Under the pieces are notes generated by a model. It worked only from the letters and a program-made list of their open reading frames with translations, ran no database searches and was not told the origin of the DNA. Of a DNA stretch of 41,560 bases, positions 1 to 11,519 are shown one piece after another; position 1 is the first letter of the stretch, and the number at the start of each line of letters is the position of its first letter. A program made the translations under genes and the position numbers. The stretch spans positions 2,852 through 44,411 of the forward strand of contig ML986685.1 in NCBI GenBank assembly GCA_010094045.1, given 5' to 3'. This stretch comes from Lojkania enalia. Its lineage: Eukaryota > Ascomycota > Dothideomycetes > Pleosporales.

Positions 1-549
1 TAATATAGTACTTACCCTTTAAAATTACTATTAAAGGTTTTTAGGACTAAATCTAAACCCTAGTTAATTAGTACATCTATTTATACCTATAAATTAATAG
101 AAGAACTATTTAAAACTATTTATTTATTATTATAGACCTAAGTATTTAGAATTATATTATTAGTATTAAATAGTTATATTACTTTTAACTCCAGCTAGAT
201 ATAGATAAGAATTAGATTATATAGCTCTTTAAGTATCCTACTATTTATAATCTATTACCTTCTCTTCTTATATAATTAACTCAGCTAGCACGTAATAAGA
301 AGATAAAGCTAAATATCTAGCAACACGACGTTCTATAAGAAAAGGACTAGTATTAGTAGTTTTATAGTCCGACTATCTATCGTATTAAAGGTTTATTAAA
401 ACTACTAAAACTATATTAATCTTCTATAACTTATAGTTTAAATAAGTTTAGAGCTTCTATACGCCCGTATATAATAAAGTCTAAATCCAATCTAAAGAAA
501 ATCTATTTTTCTATTATCGCTCTTATTATAGCTAATACTTTCTACTTTA

Positions 550-3500
550 ATATAAATAGAAAGGAGAACGAGTTTTTCTCTATATCTCTATACGAAATCG
601 AGTATCTAATTAAAAATAAGTAAGCCCTAGAGCTAGAAGATAAGGCTAAAAACGAAGTACTAGTAAATCTCTAATTACTATCTAAATATTATAGGTATTA
701 GAATATATTTAGTAAAACTATAGCTTATTAATTACTAGAATACTACTCTTATAATTATAAGATTATCCTTATAGAACCCCTCCTTAATAGTTACAGCCTA
801 TTATATAAGTAGAATATTAAGGAGTTAGAGGTAATTAAGAAGTATATTATAGATAATCTATAGAATAGGTATATTAAGTAGAGTCTAAGCTCTTTTATAT
901 TTCTAATTCTTTATATTTATAAACCTAATAGTAACCTATATATCTATATAGATTATTATTAACTTAATACTTTTACCTATAAAAATATATATCTAATACT
1001 ACGTATAGATAAATTTCTATTTAAACCTACTAAAGTAGTAATTTTTACTAAGTTTAATATTTGCGCAGCCTTTAATAAGATTAGAATAGACCCTAATTTT
1101 AAGAAATATACTATCTTTTAAACTTATTACAGAATTTATAAGTATAAAGTTCTACCTTTTAAATTATATAACGGTCTAGTAACTTACTTGTACTATATAA
1201 ATAACGTACTAATTAACTATCTAGATAACTTCTATATTACTTACCTAGACGATATTTTTATCTACTCTAAAGACGAGGTAATATATACTATCTATATTAA
1301 GAAAGTTCTTAAGAGATTATATTAAGTAGGGTTATAAGTTAATATTAAGAAGAGCGAATTCTATATTACCCGAACTAAATATCTTAGCTATATCCTCTTA
1401 AATAAAGGCTTTAAGGTTGATTTAAAGAAGATAGAAGTACTATATAACTAGTAGCTACCTACTACTATAACAGGTATAAAATCCTTCTTAGGTTTTACTA
1501 GATTCTATTAATAGTTTATACCGGAATTCTCGTATATTATAAAGCTAATTATCGTATTATAAAGCCCTATAACCTCTTTTATATAGACTTTAAAATGTAA
1601 TATTACCTTTAAGAAATTAAAGTAAGCCCTATTAAGTATACTTATACTCTACTACTTTAACCCTGCGTTAGAAATAAAAATGGAAACTAATACCTCTAAT
1701 AGAGTAGTTATAGGAGTACTATTATAAATATATTCTAACGGAAAATAATACCCTATAGTATTTTATAGTAAGGTTCTATCTAGTTTAGAACTAAACTAGA
1801 AGATTTATAATAAAGAACTATTTACAATTATTACTACGTTTAAATAATAGAGGATAGAACTTACTTTAGTAGCTACTAGAACTCTAGTATATACTAATTA
1901 TCGCTTACTCGAATATTTTATAACTATAAAGGTACTTAATATTTGTTAAGTTTATTAGATTAAGAAATTAGCTTAGTATTAGTTCCGAATTAAGTATACC
2001 CTAAGTAAGAATAATATTAGAGTAGATATCTTTAGTTATTATAAATAAGATATAGAAAACTTAAAAGTAGCTTAAACTAATAACTAGTTAAGAGTCCTAT
2101 TTAGACTATATTAACTTTACTCCTAAATTAATACTAAATTAGCTTAGTCTTATATTATCTAAATAATAATTTAAGCGGCTATATTAAATATTATTAAAGG
2201 TTAGAAGTAGGTTATATTACTAGACTCTCTAAAGTTAATTAATATACTATTATAGGAAAACTAAGCTTCCTTCGTGTAGGAACGTATACTTCTACCCTAT
2301 AAGTATTAGATAGAGAATAAACTCCTTCTCTATAATAATTACTTATATATCCTATCAGATTTAGGCCTTTATAACTTATATAAGAGGCTTATAACTAAAT
2401 ATCCTCTATATATCTAAACGCTACTAAAACCTATTAGTTACTATCTTAAAAATACTACTAGAAGAGTATAGAAGCTACTTATAAATAATATATATAGAAT
2501 TATATTCTATACTATAAAATTTATCTAATATAAACCTAAACTCTAGGTTTTATCTATTTACTTTCTATACTAAATTAACTAATATAGTATTTATATATTA
2601 ACTTTAAAAATTTTTCTATAGATAAGTCTAGATATATTTAGATTATAGTAGTAATTAATCGCCTGTCTAAATAAGCTATATCTATTTCCTACTATTATAT
2701 AATTAATATATAGGGAATAGCTAAATTATTTATTTAATAGGTATACTATTTTAGCTATATACTTAAAACTATTATTTTAGACTAAAAACTTTAGTTTATA
2801 TTTAGTTTCTAGTCTAAATTCTACTATATTTTAGGTGTAAAGATTAAACTATCTACTACTTATTATAAAGAGACTAATAGATAGATAGAAATTATAAATA
2901 AGTATATTAACTAGAAACTACGTTCTTTTATATCTTTCTACTAGGATAATTAGAGTTCTCTATTACTTATAATCGACTAAGTATAAGTAACTCTACCCTA
3001 TATAACTATTAGAATATCTTTATATTAGATTCTATATAGATTTAAGCCCTATTAGAGTTAGGATTAGAAATATTCTATTAATTCTATTACTATAATAGAT
3101 AAATTAAATTATAAGAAAATCTTAGCTCTAGTAACTTATATATATATAGCCTAGGAAACTATAAAAGCTAATATTAAGAAGGCGTAGGATTATATATAAT
3201 CTATTATTAACTATTACTAGTAACCGATTAATTAGTAGATTAGTAATATAGTCTACTTAAATACTAAGAATCTTACGGTCTAGAAACTGAGCCGAAAGCT
3301 ATCCGATTAATAGGAGGGCTTTTTTAAAGTACTAGAGTAGGTTAGAAACTTATACTATTTATAGCTACCTCTAGAGTTAAGTATATATAATATCTTTATA
3401 CTAAACCTACTATATAAAAACCCCTAGGACCCTCTATCTAGATAAGAAGCTCTAAAACCACCCGCTATTACTATTAATAGGGTAGAAGAGTAGGAGGTTA

Positions 3501-3668
3501 AGGAAATACTAGCTAGTAAGTTATATTATAAAACCCTTAAATACTATATAAAATAGGTAGAATATAATCTTAACCTAATCTAGTATAAAGCTTTAAACTT
3601 TATAAGTTTATTTTATAAGCTAAGAACTTTTTATAATAAGTATCCAAATTGCTTAAAACTTCTAAAAG
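550..3668 (+). pseudogene. Gypsy A pol relic (RT, RNase H, integrase, chromodomain)
   Basis: Polyprotein relic with many TAG/TAA stops at former Gln/Trp codons and some frame changes. Reverse transcriptase is recognisable from about 690. The catalytic motif YLDD is intact at 1242-1253, in the context YITYLDDIFIYSKDE, followed by a KKSEF-like stretch and SFLGFTRFY near 1480-1500. RNase H begins near 1670 with ETNTSN, where the family has ETDAS. The integrase core spans about 2600-3120, including INRLSK for the usual VDRLTK and STTYYKETNR for the S-AYHPQTDGQ motif. A chromodomain closes the protein at about 3534-3660 (LKYYIK, then KLRTFYNKYP). Chromodomains of this group bind methylated histone H3 and steer integration into heterochromatin. 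No protease could be assigned in 1-550. The order PR-RT-RH-IN-chromodomain is that of fungal chromoviruses. Confidence 0.9.
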
Positions 3669-3829
3669 CTATAACTAAATAGATTAAAATATATAATATA
3701 AGTAGTAAATAAATATACTAGATAAGTAAGCGCGCCGCCTTACTAACTTTATATAATACTCTACCTTCTAATAATAATAGTTTAACCTACGAATGCCTAA
3801 TCCAGCTATAATAAAGTAGATATCTTCCC

Positions 3830-5455
3830 AGCTATCTTAGCTATTAATAACAAGCAACTTTAAAGCGAAAGACGCGCTACTTCTATATATAACGTCTCTC
3901 GAAGAATAATACGTTAACGACACAATAGAATTACTATATAACGTAATTATAAGCTAAATTTAAAGAAGCTTACTAAGCTAGAAGAGGAGGCTATTATTAT
4001 ACATATACTTAACCTAGATTTGCGAGGATTTATACCCTCTCTAGATGCTGTATAAGATATAGCGGATAAGCTGCTTACTAAGTATAGTACTAGACAGGTT
4101 AGCTAGAAATAGCCTAGAAACTTTATTAAGTAAATAAATAGCCTAGAAACTTTATTAAGTAAATAAATAGCCTTAAAATATAATTTAATTAACTATACAA
4201 TTATTAGAGAGCTTTATATAAAGATTCTAAGATTATTAGAGCCTAGTTTAAGCTTATAGCGCGTACGAAAGCTATATATAGTATCTATAATAAAGATGTC
4301 TACAATTTTAATAAAGCTAGCTTTATAATAGGTAAGATATTACCTAAACTAGTTATTACTAGCTTAGAAAGATATAGTTAGCTAAAAGTTATATAGCTAG
4401 AGAATTATAAGTAGGTTATAGTAATCTAGAGAATTAATATTACTAGGTAGGCGATCCTGCCTTTTATTATCTTTACTAGCTAATACTACCTTTCTACATA
4501 GTACGAGGGTAATAATATACCTAAGAATTAGGCTATCGGACTAAGCGATAACAGATAGATAACTAATAATCTTAGAGTTAAGTAGCTAAAGCACTTTATT
4601 ATATATATAAAGGACCGTCGAGTAGGTATATAGCAACTACTTATTTTTAATAGCTATAAGAGCTATAACTCGCTTGAATTCTAGGTAATCTGTAAGAAGA
4701 ATAAGATCTATACTCTCTATATACCGTCGTACTTATTATACCTCTTACAGCCTCTTAATATAGGTTACTTCTCGCTGTTAAAGCGAGCGTATAGTAGTTA
4801 GATTGAGAGCCTAATCCGCAACTATATTAATTATATTATAAAGCTTAAGTTCCTTTTAGCTTTCTATACTACCTACTAGTAATTAATTATAAAGGATAAT
4901 ATCCGCGTAAGCTTTTAAGGGGCCGGTTTAGTTCTATATAATCTAGAAGTAGTAATATTAAAACTCGATATAAAGCTTTATACGCTAATATTACCTGTAC
5001 TAGAGGTTCTTATATAGGAAGCTAAAATACTAAGCAACCAGCGTAAATTAAAAGCTTAATTAATATTAATTTACGATCGGATTTAAAGGTATAAAAGTTT
5101 ATTACCTACTTCTATTATTATAGTAATTAATTAGCTCGAAAAAGATGCTAAGGTAATACTTCATTTAACTATATTACTGAAGGGTCGAGTTACTAGCCTT
5201 AAGAAAGTAAATAAGACTACTATAACGCGTAAATAGTATAAAAAGAAGTGGATTTAGAAGTAAGGCACCTTATTAAAAGTAGAGGGAGAGGAGATTATTA
5301 CTTAAATAGCGGTTAAGCAGTAGTTAGAGGGCGAAATATATTAAGGTAAGGCGCGATTAGGTGCGAGTTAGTAGGCTTCTATATACTATAGTTGCTATAG
5401 AAAGACTAAGCATAACTTATATATACATAAGAAGGGTACTATAGATACTATTTAA
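3830..5455 (+). pseudogene. pogo1 transposase relic (CENP-B HTH, DDE, C-terminal zinc knuckle)
   Basis: Relic of a DDE transposase that cut and pasted pogo1. A CENP-B-type helix-turn-helix lies near 3970-4100 (ILNLDLRGFIPSL). All three catalytic aspartates of the triad now read Asn: in YNFNKA (codon 4310-4312), in LIFNSYKS (4648-4650) and in LLQPLNIGYF (4756-4758). The G-to-A changes fit RIP, so this copy could not have worked even without its stops. A knuckle-like C-x2-C-x4-H-x4-C pattern remains near 5390-5440, partly changed to Tyr, and matches the C-terminal tail of some fungal pogo transposases. A 29-base tandem duplication at 4107-4173 shifts the frame after the HTH. The start is approximate because the N-terminus is badly damaged. 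Confidence 0.88.
4107..4173 (+). repeat. 29-base tandem duplication inside pogo1 transposase
   Basis: The 29-base unit starting GCCTAGAAACTTTATTAAGT at 4112 is repeated without change at 4141, with a few further shared bases on both sides. The length is not a multiple of three, so it causes a frameshift just after the HTH coding part. The two units carry the same RIP changes, so the duplication probably arose after mutation. Confidence 0.95.
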
Positions 5456-5579
5456 TTAAGGATATATATTATATTTATAGTATTTTAATACGTTGTAAAA
5501 ATATATTACTAGAATGGTCGAAAAAGTTGATAAGGTAGCGCGCTCGCTTGTCTAGTGTACTCGCTTACCACTTATATTA

Positions 5580-6664
5580 AAAATAGTATAGAAAATATAG
5601 ATTATCTAGTAGATAATAATATATAAGAGTTAAGTAGTAGATTTTAAAAACTAAAGTATAAGCCTAAAATTACTCCTCTATAAAATCTAGAGGATCTAAT
5701 AGTAGGCTATTAGATACCTTTCTAGTTCTCTCCTCCTCTACTCTTCTTCCTCTTTCTTTCCTTTAAACTTCTCTTAAACCTTCTCTACCTTATCTTTAGC
5801 CGCCTAAGAGCGCTGTAATATTAGCTTAAAGGCTAAATACTAGAGTTTTTAAAGCTAAAACCTAATAGAGTAATTTAGTATTCTAGTAGAACGAAGCTAT
5901 CTAGATATTAGCTGTAAGAAGATTATTTTCCTAACTTCTTATAATCTAAACTATAAGCGCTAGATTATAAACGGATTTTAAAATAGCTTTAAAGGCTATT
6001 TTTTTATCCTTCTTATCCTTTATATATTAGGCCGCTGCTTATAGTTTAAGATAGCTCTAGAAGACTAGAAACTCCTCCTTATAGTAGAAGAGAATCTATA
6101 AGTATATTAGTAGTAAATACTCTACTAGTATTAGATGCGATTTATATAGGGTTATACTTTTTATTTTATAAGGTATAATACTCGTATTTTTTTAATCTTA
6201 AGAATTAAAAGGTAAATATTATATACTACCTACGGGCGAGCGCGTATATAGTCTAAAAGTAGATAACCTAAAAAGCCTCTAAAAAGGCTTTAAAAAATAG
6301 GTAGAGTAGTATATTAATTAATTTTATTCTATAAGACGTTAATAATATTTTAATAATTAATAGTTTTAGAAACGTATAATAATATATATAGAGTAGAAGT
6401 TATTATTTAGTTAAGGAAGCTTAGTTAATAGTAACCTAGTAATATACTAAGGCTAGTAAACGCTTATTACTATACGCGATAAAATTATAATATTAATAAA
6501 CCGTTATAATAGTAGTTACTAGCTAATATATAGGTTAATTATACTTACTATAAAAACCTTACTTAATATTATATTAATAAATATATCTCTATAGGTAACT
6601 ATATATATTAGCTTTTATCGCCCTAATTCTCTCCTGAACTAGCGTAAATAAAGACTATTAGTTT
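5580..6664 (+). other. Gypsy A 3' accessory region
   Basis: About 1.1 kb between the pogo1 insertion and the polypurine tract of gypsy A. It matches 38595-39725 of A' in reverse orientation. The plus strand shows no pol-like domain. The minus strand carries a protein-like frame at 5670-6200. The remainder, 6200-6664, is AT-rich, and I see nothing recognisable in it. Confidence 0.8.
5670..6200 (-). pseudogene. Antisense ORF relic in gypsy A 3' region
   Basis: On the strand opposite to pol, a reading frame ends at a stop at 5670-5672 just after codons for DPLDFIEE. It is the counterpart of the better preserved frame at 39128-39647 in A', which describes its content. Here RIP has added more stops. 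No function is assigned. That both copies keep the same C-terminal end is the main support that it was once a coding region; otherwise it could be a chance open frame. Confidence 0.45.
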
Positions 6665-6678
6665 AAGAGGAGGGGGGG
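6665..6678 (+). other. Polypurine tract of gypsy A
   Basis: A run AAGAGGAGGGGGGG directly before the 3' LTR, the expected primer for plus-strand DNA synthesis. It is conserved in A' (38584-38594, minus strand). Confidence 0.75.
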
Positions 6679-6960
6679 TAGTATAATAATATAAAGAAAT
6701 TATTCTATAAAAAGCTTTATATATAACTTTATCTTAAAGCTTTTTACTTATCTTATTCTACCTCTAGTTCTACCTCTTTTTCTATCTATATATAGTTATA
6801 TACTCTCTTATAAGTAGCTTAGTAGTTTTTCTATATCCTTTTATATAAGGCCTATAAGTATTAATAGAATTCTTAGGTCTCTAATCTCTTATATACTCTT
6901 ATATACCTCTAAGTAGATTTATACTATATTTAGACCTATTATCTTACTTATACTATTATA
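6679..6960 (+). repeat. 3' LTR of gypsy A (282 bp)
   Basis: The homology between A and A' stops at the same base on this side in both copies (6960 here, 38302 in A'), and unrelated sequence follows in each, which marks the element's outer edge. The LTR ends CTATTATA here and CTGTTATA in A', a RIP-altered terminus. The start at 6679 is set by the polypurine tract. Both copies give 282 bases. The following ATTTC (6961-6965) should be the TSD; its partner lies left of the window. Confidence 0.72.
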
Positions 6961-6965
6961 ATTTC

Positions 6966-7700
6966 TATTCTAACTATTTATTTAACCTTCTAATATTCTC
7001 TAGTAAATATTTAGAGCTTTTATACTTTATTAAAAAGCTCTACTATAAACTAGAAGGAAACGCTAACTAATACCTAACTAAATATATTTACCTTCTATAT
7101 ATCTATTTCTATCTAAAATAAGATCTAGTAATATTAGTTAACCTATTAATAGATAAGGGTATTAATTCTATAGATAGCTTAGTCGTTTTCTTAGAATCTA
7201 CCTATAGTAACTAGAATAAAGAGACTATAGTATAAAGTAAGCTAGAAACTTTAAAGTAAGACTAAAATAGGTTTTCTACTTACTTTACTAAATTCTAATA
7301 TCTAATTATAGATACTAAACTAAATAAAACTAGATAAATTATATATCTCTAATATTCTCTTTCTAATAAGCTCTACTATGCTATAATTAGTATTATAATA
7401 TCTAATACCCTAAACAACTATATTAATCTAATTTTTCTATATAATACTAATCTATATTATCTATTTAGTAACTACTATAAATAATTAAAATATTATACTA
7501 CTTATAAAAAAGACCTAAATACTATAGAATTTAATACTTTTAGCTACGCACCTATAAGTTCTAATAAATAAGAAAAGCGCCGCTATAAAGGATACTATTA
7601 TAAGTATAGTAGTAAGAGATATATTTTACTAGAATATAGCGCTCCTCTACTATTAATCTATTAAAGGTTTTAAAACTCTACTATACCTTATAAATTTTAT
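6966..7700 (+). pseudogene. Gypsy B gag relic with zinc knuckle
   Basis: Capsid-type retrotransposon gag. Recognisable features are the stretch LLIDKGINSIDSLVVFLEST near 7140-7200, followed by a YFTKF-like segment near 7280. A CCHC zinc knuckle at 7593-7640 reads YYYKYSSKRYILLEY. Every cysteine and the histidine have become Tyr, as expected for TGC/TGT to TAC/TAT and CAT to TAT under RIP. The N-terminus is missing because gypsy A is inserted there. The better placed N-terminal part can be read in gypsy C, minus strand, above 31495. Confidence 0.8.
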
Positions 7701-8677
7701 TCTTAATCCTCTAACTAATTCTCTAATCAATTTTTAATATATTTATTATTTTATAAATAAGACTATTATTTTTACTCCTAAATATAGCTAGTTTTACTAA
7801 TTAGAATATTACTAAAAGGTCTATTTTAGAAGTAAATTATCTCTTAAAATTATACCTATACTAAATTTCTATATATTTATAAAACTAGCTTTTATAGAAA
7901 TAATTATAAAACTACTAGATTCTAGCTTCTTTCTTAATCTATTAAGACCTAGTCTAATAAAATATTAATATTCTTATTAATACTAGAGCTACTAGTTATA
8001 ACTATATTTATAGAGACTTTATATATACTTTAAAATTCTAAAAGATATAACTTCTATATAATTTATATTTAATTAGCTTTAATAGAGAAGTTTTTTATAG
8101 AGAAACTATCTTCTATTTAGTTACTCTAACCTTCTAATATCTAAACTATTTAGAGATAGTATATTTCTATATAACTATACTAGAAAAATACTAGTTAATT
8201 TTAAGATAGTTCTAAATATATAAATATTATATAAACTTAGATTATAAGAATAAATAGCTAGTTTTTACTACTAACTAATACCTAACTTAATACTTATAAT
8301 CTACTAGTATTACTATCTACTAATAAGCTATTTAAATAGTTATTAAAAACTATAAACTATTTAAACTTAATATAAAAGAAGACTTTAAAGTAATTAATTT
8401 ATAACCCCTATATAACCTAAAGCCTAGATAGTACTATTTAAACCTCTATCTATTAAACTATATTTAATATAATTACTAACTATTTAAAATATTATATTAG
8501 TTAAAAGAATTTAAAACTAAAACTAACCTAATTTTAGATAAAGATTATAGTTAAGAGGATTTATTTAAATTTAAATATCTAAAGTCTATACTATAGTTAG
8601 ATATATATTATATAGATATTATACTACTAGTCTAACTTTTCTAGTAATTTAACTATAAAATCTTCGCTATATTAATA
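7701..8677 (+). pseudogene. Gypsy B gag-pol linker and protease region, degraded
   Basis: This segment lies between the gag zinc knuckle and the start of reverse transcriptase, where the aspartic protease belongs. A short LLDSS-like stretch near 7915 could be the remains of the DSG active site, but I am not certain. Stops are dense in all frames. The homologous segment of gypsy C is about 29810-30780 on the minus strand. The piece ends at the pogo2 insertion. Confidence 0.55.
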
Positions 8678-10560
8678 ATATAATAACGTAGCGAATGGCG
8701 CGACGTAGCGAGCGGTATACTCTATTATTAAAACTTGGTATACTACCCTACTATTATAATACAATTATTATAACAGTCTTAAATTACCTTAAAAGAGGCC
8801 TAAATATAGTTTGCGAAATCTACTATTAATTAAGATTAAATTTAAAGTGTATAATACGTTACAGCAATATTTAATATATTAGAGATAATATTATAATACT
8901 AACGCGCTAGAATTAAAGTAAAACACGATTGTATAGCTAATTTAAGGCTGTTAACTAATTTAGAGAAGAGAGTGCTTACTAATTGCATTCTTAGCCTAGA
9001 TCTCTAAAGATACCCTCTAAACTACTATTACGTTGTAGGTATAGCTAATTTAATCTTACGTAGACGCGGTAGATATAATATTAGTTAAAACTAGCCTAGA
9101 AACTTCGTATAATATTATCTTAAGCTTAAAGTACGCCTAAATCGTCTATACAACTATTAGAGAGCCTAGTAAGAGGAACTAAAGGTAATAACTAAGTTCT
9201 TTAAGTTTATAGTAAAGATTAAGGCTTAGTATAAGATTAATAATAATAATACATATAATTTTAATAAAATAGGCTTTATAATAAGCTAAATTAGACGTAT
9301 TCTAGTTATTATAGGTATAGATAAGCGAAGAGGTACAAAGATGTTTAAACCAGGTAATTAAGAGTAGGTTATAACTATCTAATATATTAGCGCTCTTAGA
9401 TATATACTACTACCTTATATTATCTTTAAAGCGATCTAGTACCTTACTAGATAGTATAAAGGAAAGAATTTACCTAAGGGATAGCCGATTAGCGTTAGTA
9501 TTAACGGATAGATTACTAATACTATCGCTCTTAACTAGATTAAGCATTTTAAGAAGTATATACTGCCTCGTACAAAGGGCGTCTATCAGATACTAATTAT
9601 AGACGGCTATAGCAGCTACGATACGCCTAAATTTAATAATTATTATAAACTATATAAGATTATTACTATCTATATACCTATATACTTATCTTATCTACTT
9701 TAGCTGTTTAATATAGGCTATTTTAGGCCCTTAAAGAAGGCTTATAACTAGTAGGTTGAGGAGCTAATATACAATTATATCTACTATATTTTAAAGCTTG
9801 AGTTTATTTCTACATTCCGCGAGGCTTATTAAATAGTTATAATATTAGATAATGCTAAAAGAGGCTTTAAAAGGACTAGATTAGTCCCTTTTAGACTAGA
9901 TCGGGTTATTTCGAAGCTTAATATTCGATTAGAGATACTACTACCTTAGACTACTATTACGCCTACTATTACAACGCCCTAGATCGTGAAAACGCCTGTA
10001 AAACAGGATGAATTTATATTATAAATAATACTTATAACTAATTAAATTATAAATTATTAAAATTTAAGTCTAATACCTATTATAAAAGCTATATACTAGA
10101 TTTAGAAGGGTATACTTATTCTTATAACTAAGCTAGCGATGCTTTAAACTAAGAACAAGATACTATAAGAGGTAAATAAGATAATAAGCAAGTAAAAACA
10201 GTATATAAAACGGCAGATTTAGAGATAAGATATTTTAATAAGATCTAAGGCAGGAGATCTAATTAAATAGATTAATTTAACTACCTAAATTAAGTAAGAG
10301 ACTATTATATTACGGTTGTATTATAGGACTGAGAATTAACTACAGCAACGCTGTAAATACTATAGGTAGCTAGAATATCGAATTAAGATGTATCTAATAT
10401 AATTATCTAAGTTAGATAGTAATAGTAATTATATTACTATATTATCTAATTAATTAATCTAGGCGTTATTAGATAAACTATCTCTAAGTTGCCTATAAAT
10501 AAAATTTAGGTAGTAGAATATACTACTTACTACGTTGCGCTACTCGCTACGTTATTATAT
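8678..10560 (+). mobile_element. pogo2: Fot1-like DNA transposon, full length, inactivated
   Basis: A complete 1883-base pogo-class element in gypsy B. TA duplications flank it at 8676-8677 and 10561-10562; gypsy C keeps the empty site at 29806-29807. The inverted repeats are about 45 bases: the left starts ATATAATAACGTAGCGAATG, the right reversed starts ATATAATAACGTAGCGAGTA, and both contain a repeated CGTAGCGA-type motif. The TIRs differ from those of pogo1, so it is a separate subfamily of nearly identical length. Confidence 0.95.
8900..10290 (+). pseudogene. pogo2 transposase relic
   Basis: DDE transposase relic. A CENP-B-type HTH lies around 8945-9110 (TNLEKRVLTNCILSLDL). The first catalytic Asp is now Asn in YNFNKIGF (about 9257-9280). 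The second remains Asp in LIIDGYSSYDT (codon 9602-9604). The third is Asn in LFNIGYF (codon 9710-9712). The conserved block before the second Asp (SVSINGWITN, with W still read) and the PLKKAYN block after the third are clear. The C-terminal third is basic and poorly conserved. Stops occur at former Gln/Trp codons. Start and end are approximate. Confidence 0.86.
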
Positions 10561-10562
10561 TA

Positions 10563-10837
10563 GCTAATATTAATAAGGTTCTAGTTTTAAAGGTATATAC
10601 TAACTCTTTTATTAAAGTATTTAAAGAATATTATAACCTATTATCTATTTTCTTATATAAGAATATAGATAAACTATCTAAATAATAATTATATAATTAT
10701 AAAATTAAACTAGAAAATAGTAAGTAAGCTAGCTTTAGTCTATTTTATAAGATATTTTAGAACGAGTTAAAGGTACTAAAGAAGTATTTTAATAAGAACT
10801 TATTTAAGGGATTTATTAAAGTAAGGTTATTACTAGT
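10563..10837 (+). pseudogene. Gypsy B pol, N-terminal part of reverse transcriptase
   Basis: Between pogo2 and gypsy C, 270 bases read as the start of RT: a YNYKIKLE stretch (family: YDHKIEL), then LKKYFNKNLFKGFIK near 10770-10815. The frame stops at the TSD CTAGT (10833-10837). It resumes at 32134 with VAIFIIFIKKL, the usual PVLFVKK block. The uninterrupted version is in gypsy C around 29531. Confidence 0.88.
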
Positions 10838-11110
10838 TATTATAGACGCTTATATATAGTTAGTTAATTATACTTTAAGTAGTTAACTCTATTACTATAT
10901 ACTATATATAAATATTAAAATATTATATAAAAAATAGAAATATCTATATTATATAGGTTTTTATAGAAGCTAGGTCTATACTACTATATAGGCTAGCTAG
11001 GTTAGTAAAACCTTCCTCTATTATAGTTAAGATAAATTAGTTATATTCTAGCTAGTAGTTAATAACTATTACTAGTAGCTAGTTTAGGTATTATATTAAG
11101 GGTAGTATAA
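10838..11110 (-). repeat. 3' LTR of gypsy C, first part (split by gypsy D)
   Basis: 273 bases, continued by 17971-18000 after the gypsy D insertion, 303 in total. It matches 31826-32128 and the reverse of 35270-35572. The LTR of gypsy B is uninterrupted at the position where D inserted. Confidence 0.93.
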
Positions 11111-11469
11111 TATTATAGATACCTTTATAAGAATCTTTATATTAAACCTGATCGAGATCTAAGATTTTATATAGTTAAAAAAATAAGGCTAATATAAGAT
11201 ATATAATATACTTAGTAGCTTAGTTAATTAAGTAACTAAGTATACTTAGTCGCTTAGTTAATTAAGTAAGAAAGAATAATAAGGGAACTAAATTATATTT
11301 AATAACCTTACAACTCTAACCTTTATAGCTCTTTATAGTTAACTTAAATATCTTTTACATACTCTACTTACGTACTTCTATTATAAGTTTATAAGAATAA
11401 TCTCCTGTAGTATATAATTACTCTTAGTTATTACATTATCCTATACCTAGCTAATTAGAGGCTATTATA
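11111..11469 (+). repeat. 5' LTR of gypsy D (359 bp)
   Basis: Matches 17607-17965. The ends are TATTATAG (originally TGTTATAG, as kept in D') and CTATTATA. It contains a cluster of short near-palindromic repeats of the type TTAGTTAATTAAGTAACTAAG around 11216-11270. The two LTRs have lost C and G at different sites: near the start this LTR reads CCTTTATAAG where the 3' LTR has CCCCTGCGGG, but keeps CCTGATCGAG where the 3' LTR reads ATTTAATTAAG. Confidence 0.94.
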
Positions 11470-11519
11470 CTTTAACTACCCTTGTAAGGCTAGAAGAAGT
11501 AAGACTAGTTAAACTACTC

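Larger units (their letters stand above)
3696..5577 (+). mobile_element. pogo1: Fot1/Pot2-like DNA transposon, full length, inactivated
   Basis: A complete 1882-base Tc1-mariner/pogo-class element inserted in gypsy A. It is bounded by TA duplications at 3694-3695 and 5578-5579. The terminal inverted repeats are about 40 bases long: the left end starts ATATAAGTAGTAAATAAATA, and the right end in reverse reads ATATAAGTGGTAAGCGAGTA; they differ mainly by RIP-type transitions. The left copy has been mutated more than the right. Copy A' (near 39730) shows the uninterrupted sequence with a single TA. One transposase relic fills the interior. Confidence 0.95.
1..6960 (+). mobile_element. Gypsy A: Ty3/gypsy chromovirus relic, 5' end outside window
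   Basis: An LTR retrotransposon copy inactivated by RIP. It runs from the left edge through pol (reverse transcriptase, RNase H, integrase, chromodomain), a 3' accessory region, a polypurine tract and a 282-base 3' LTR ending at 6960. pogo1 (3696-5577) interrupts it after the chromodomain. The homologous minus-strand copy A' (38302-41560) has no such insert and serves as the empty site. A sits inside gypsy B: the bases after 6960 (ATTTC) continue as B gag, and the same site is uninterrupted in gypsy C at 31491-31495. The 5' LTR and the 5' part of gag/pol must lie left of the window. Without pogo1 the visible part is about 5.1 kb. Confidence 0.93.

Noticed and set aside
11204..11280. Palindromic TTAGTTAATTAAGTAACTAAG repeats as an operator or origin
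   Set aside because: They recur in all four D-family LTRs and are simply part of the LTR.
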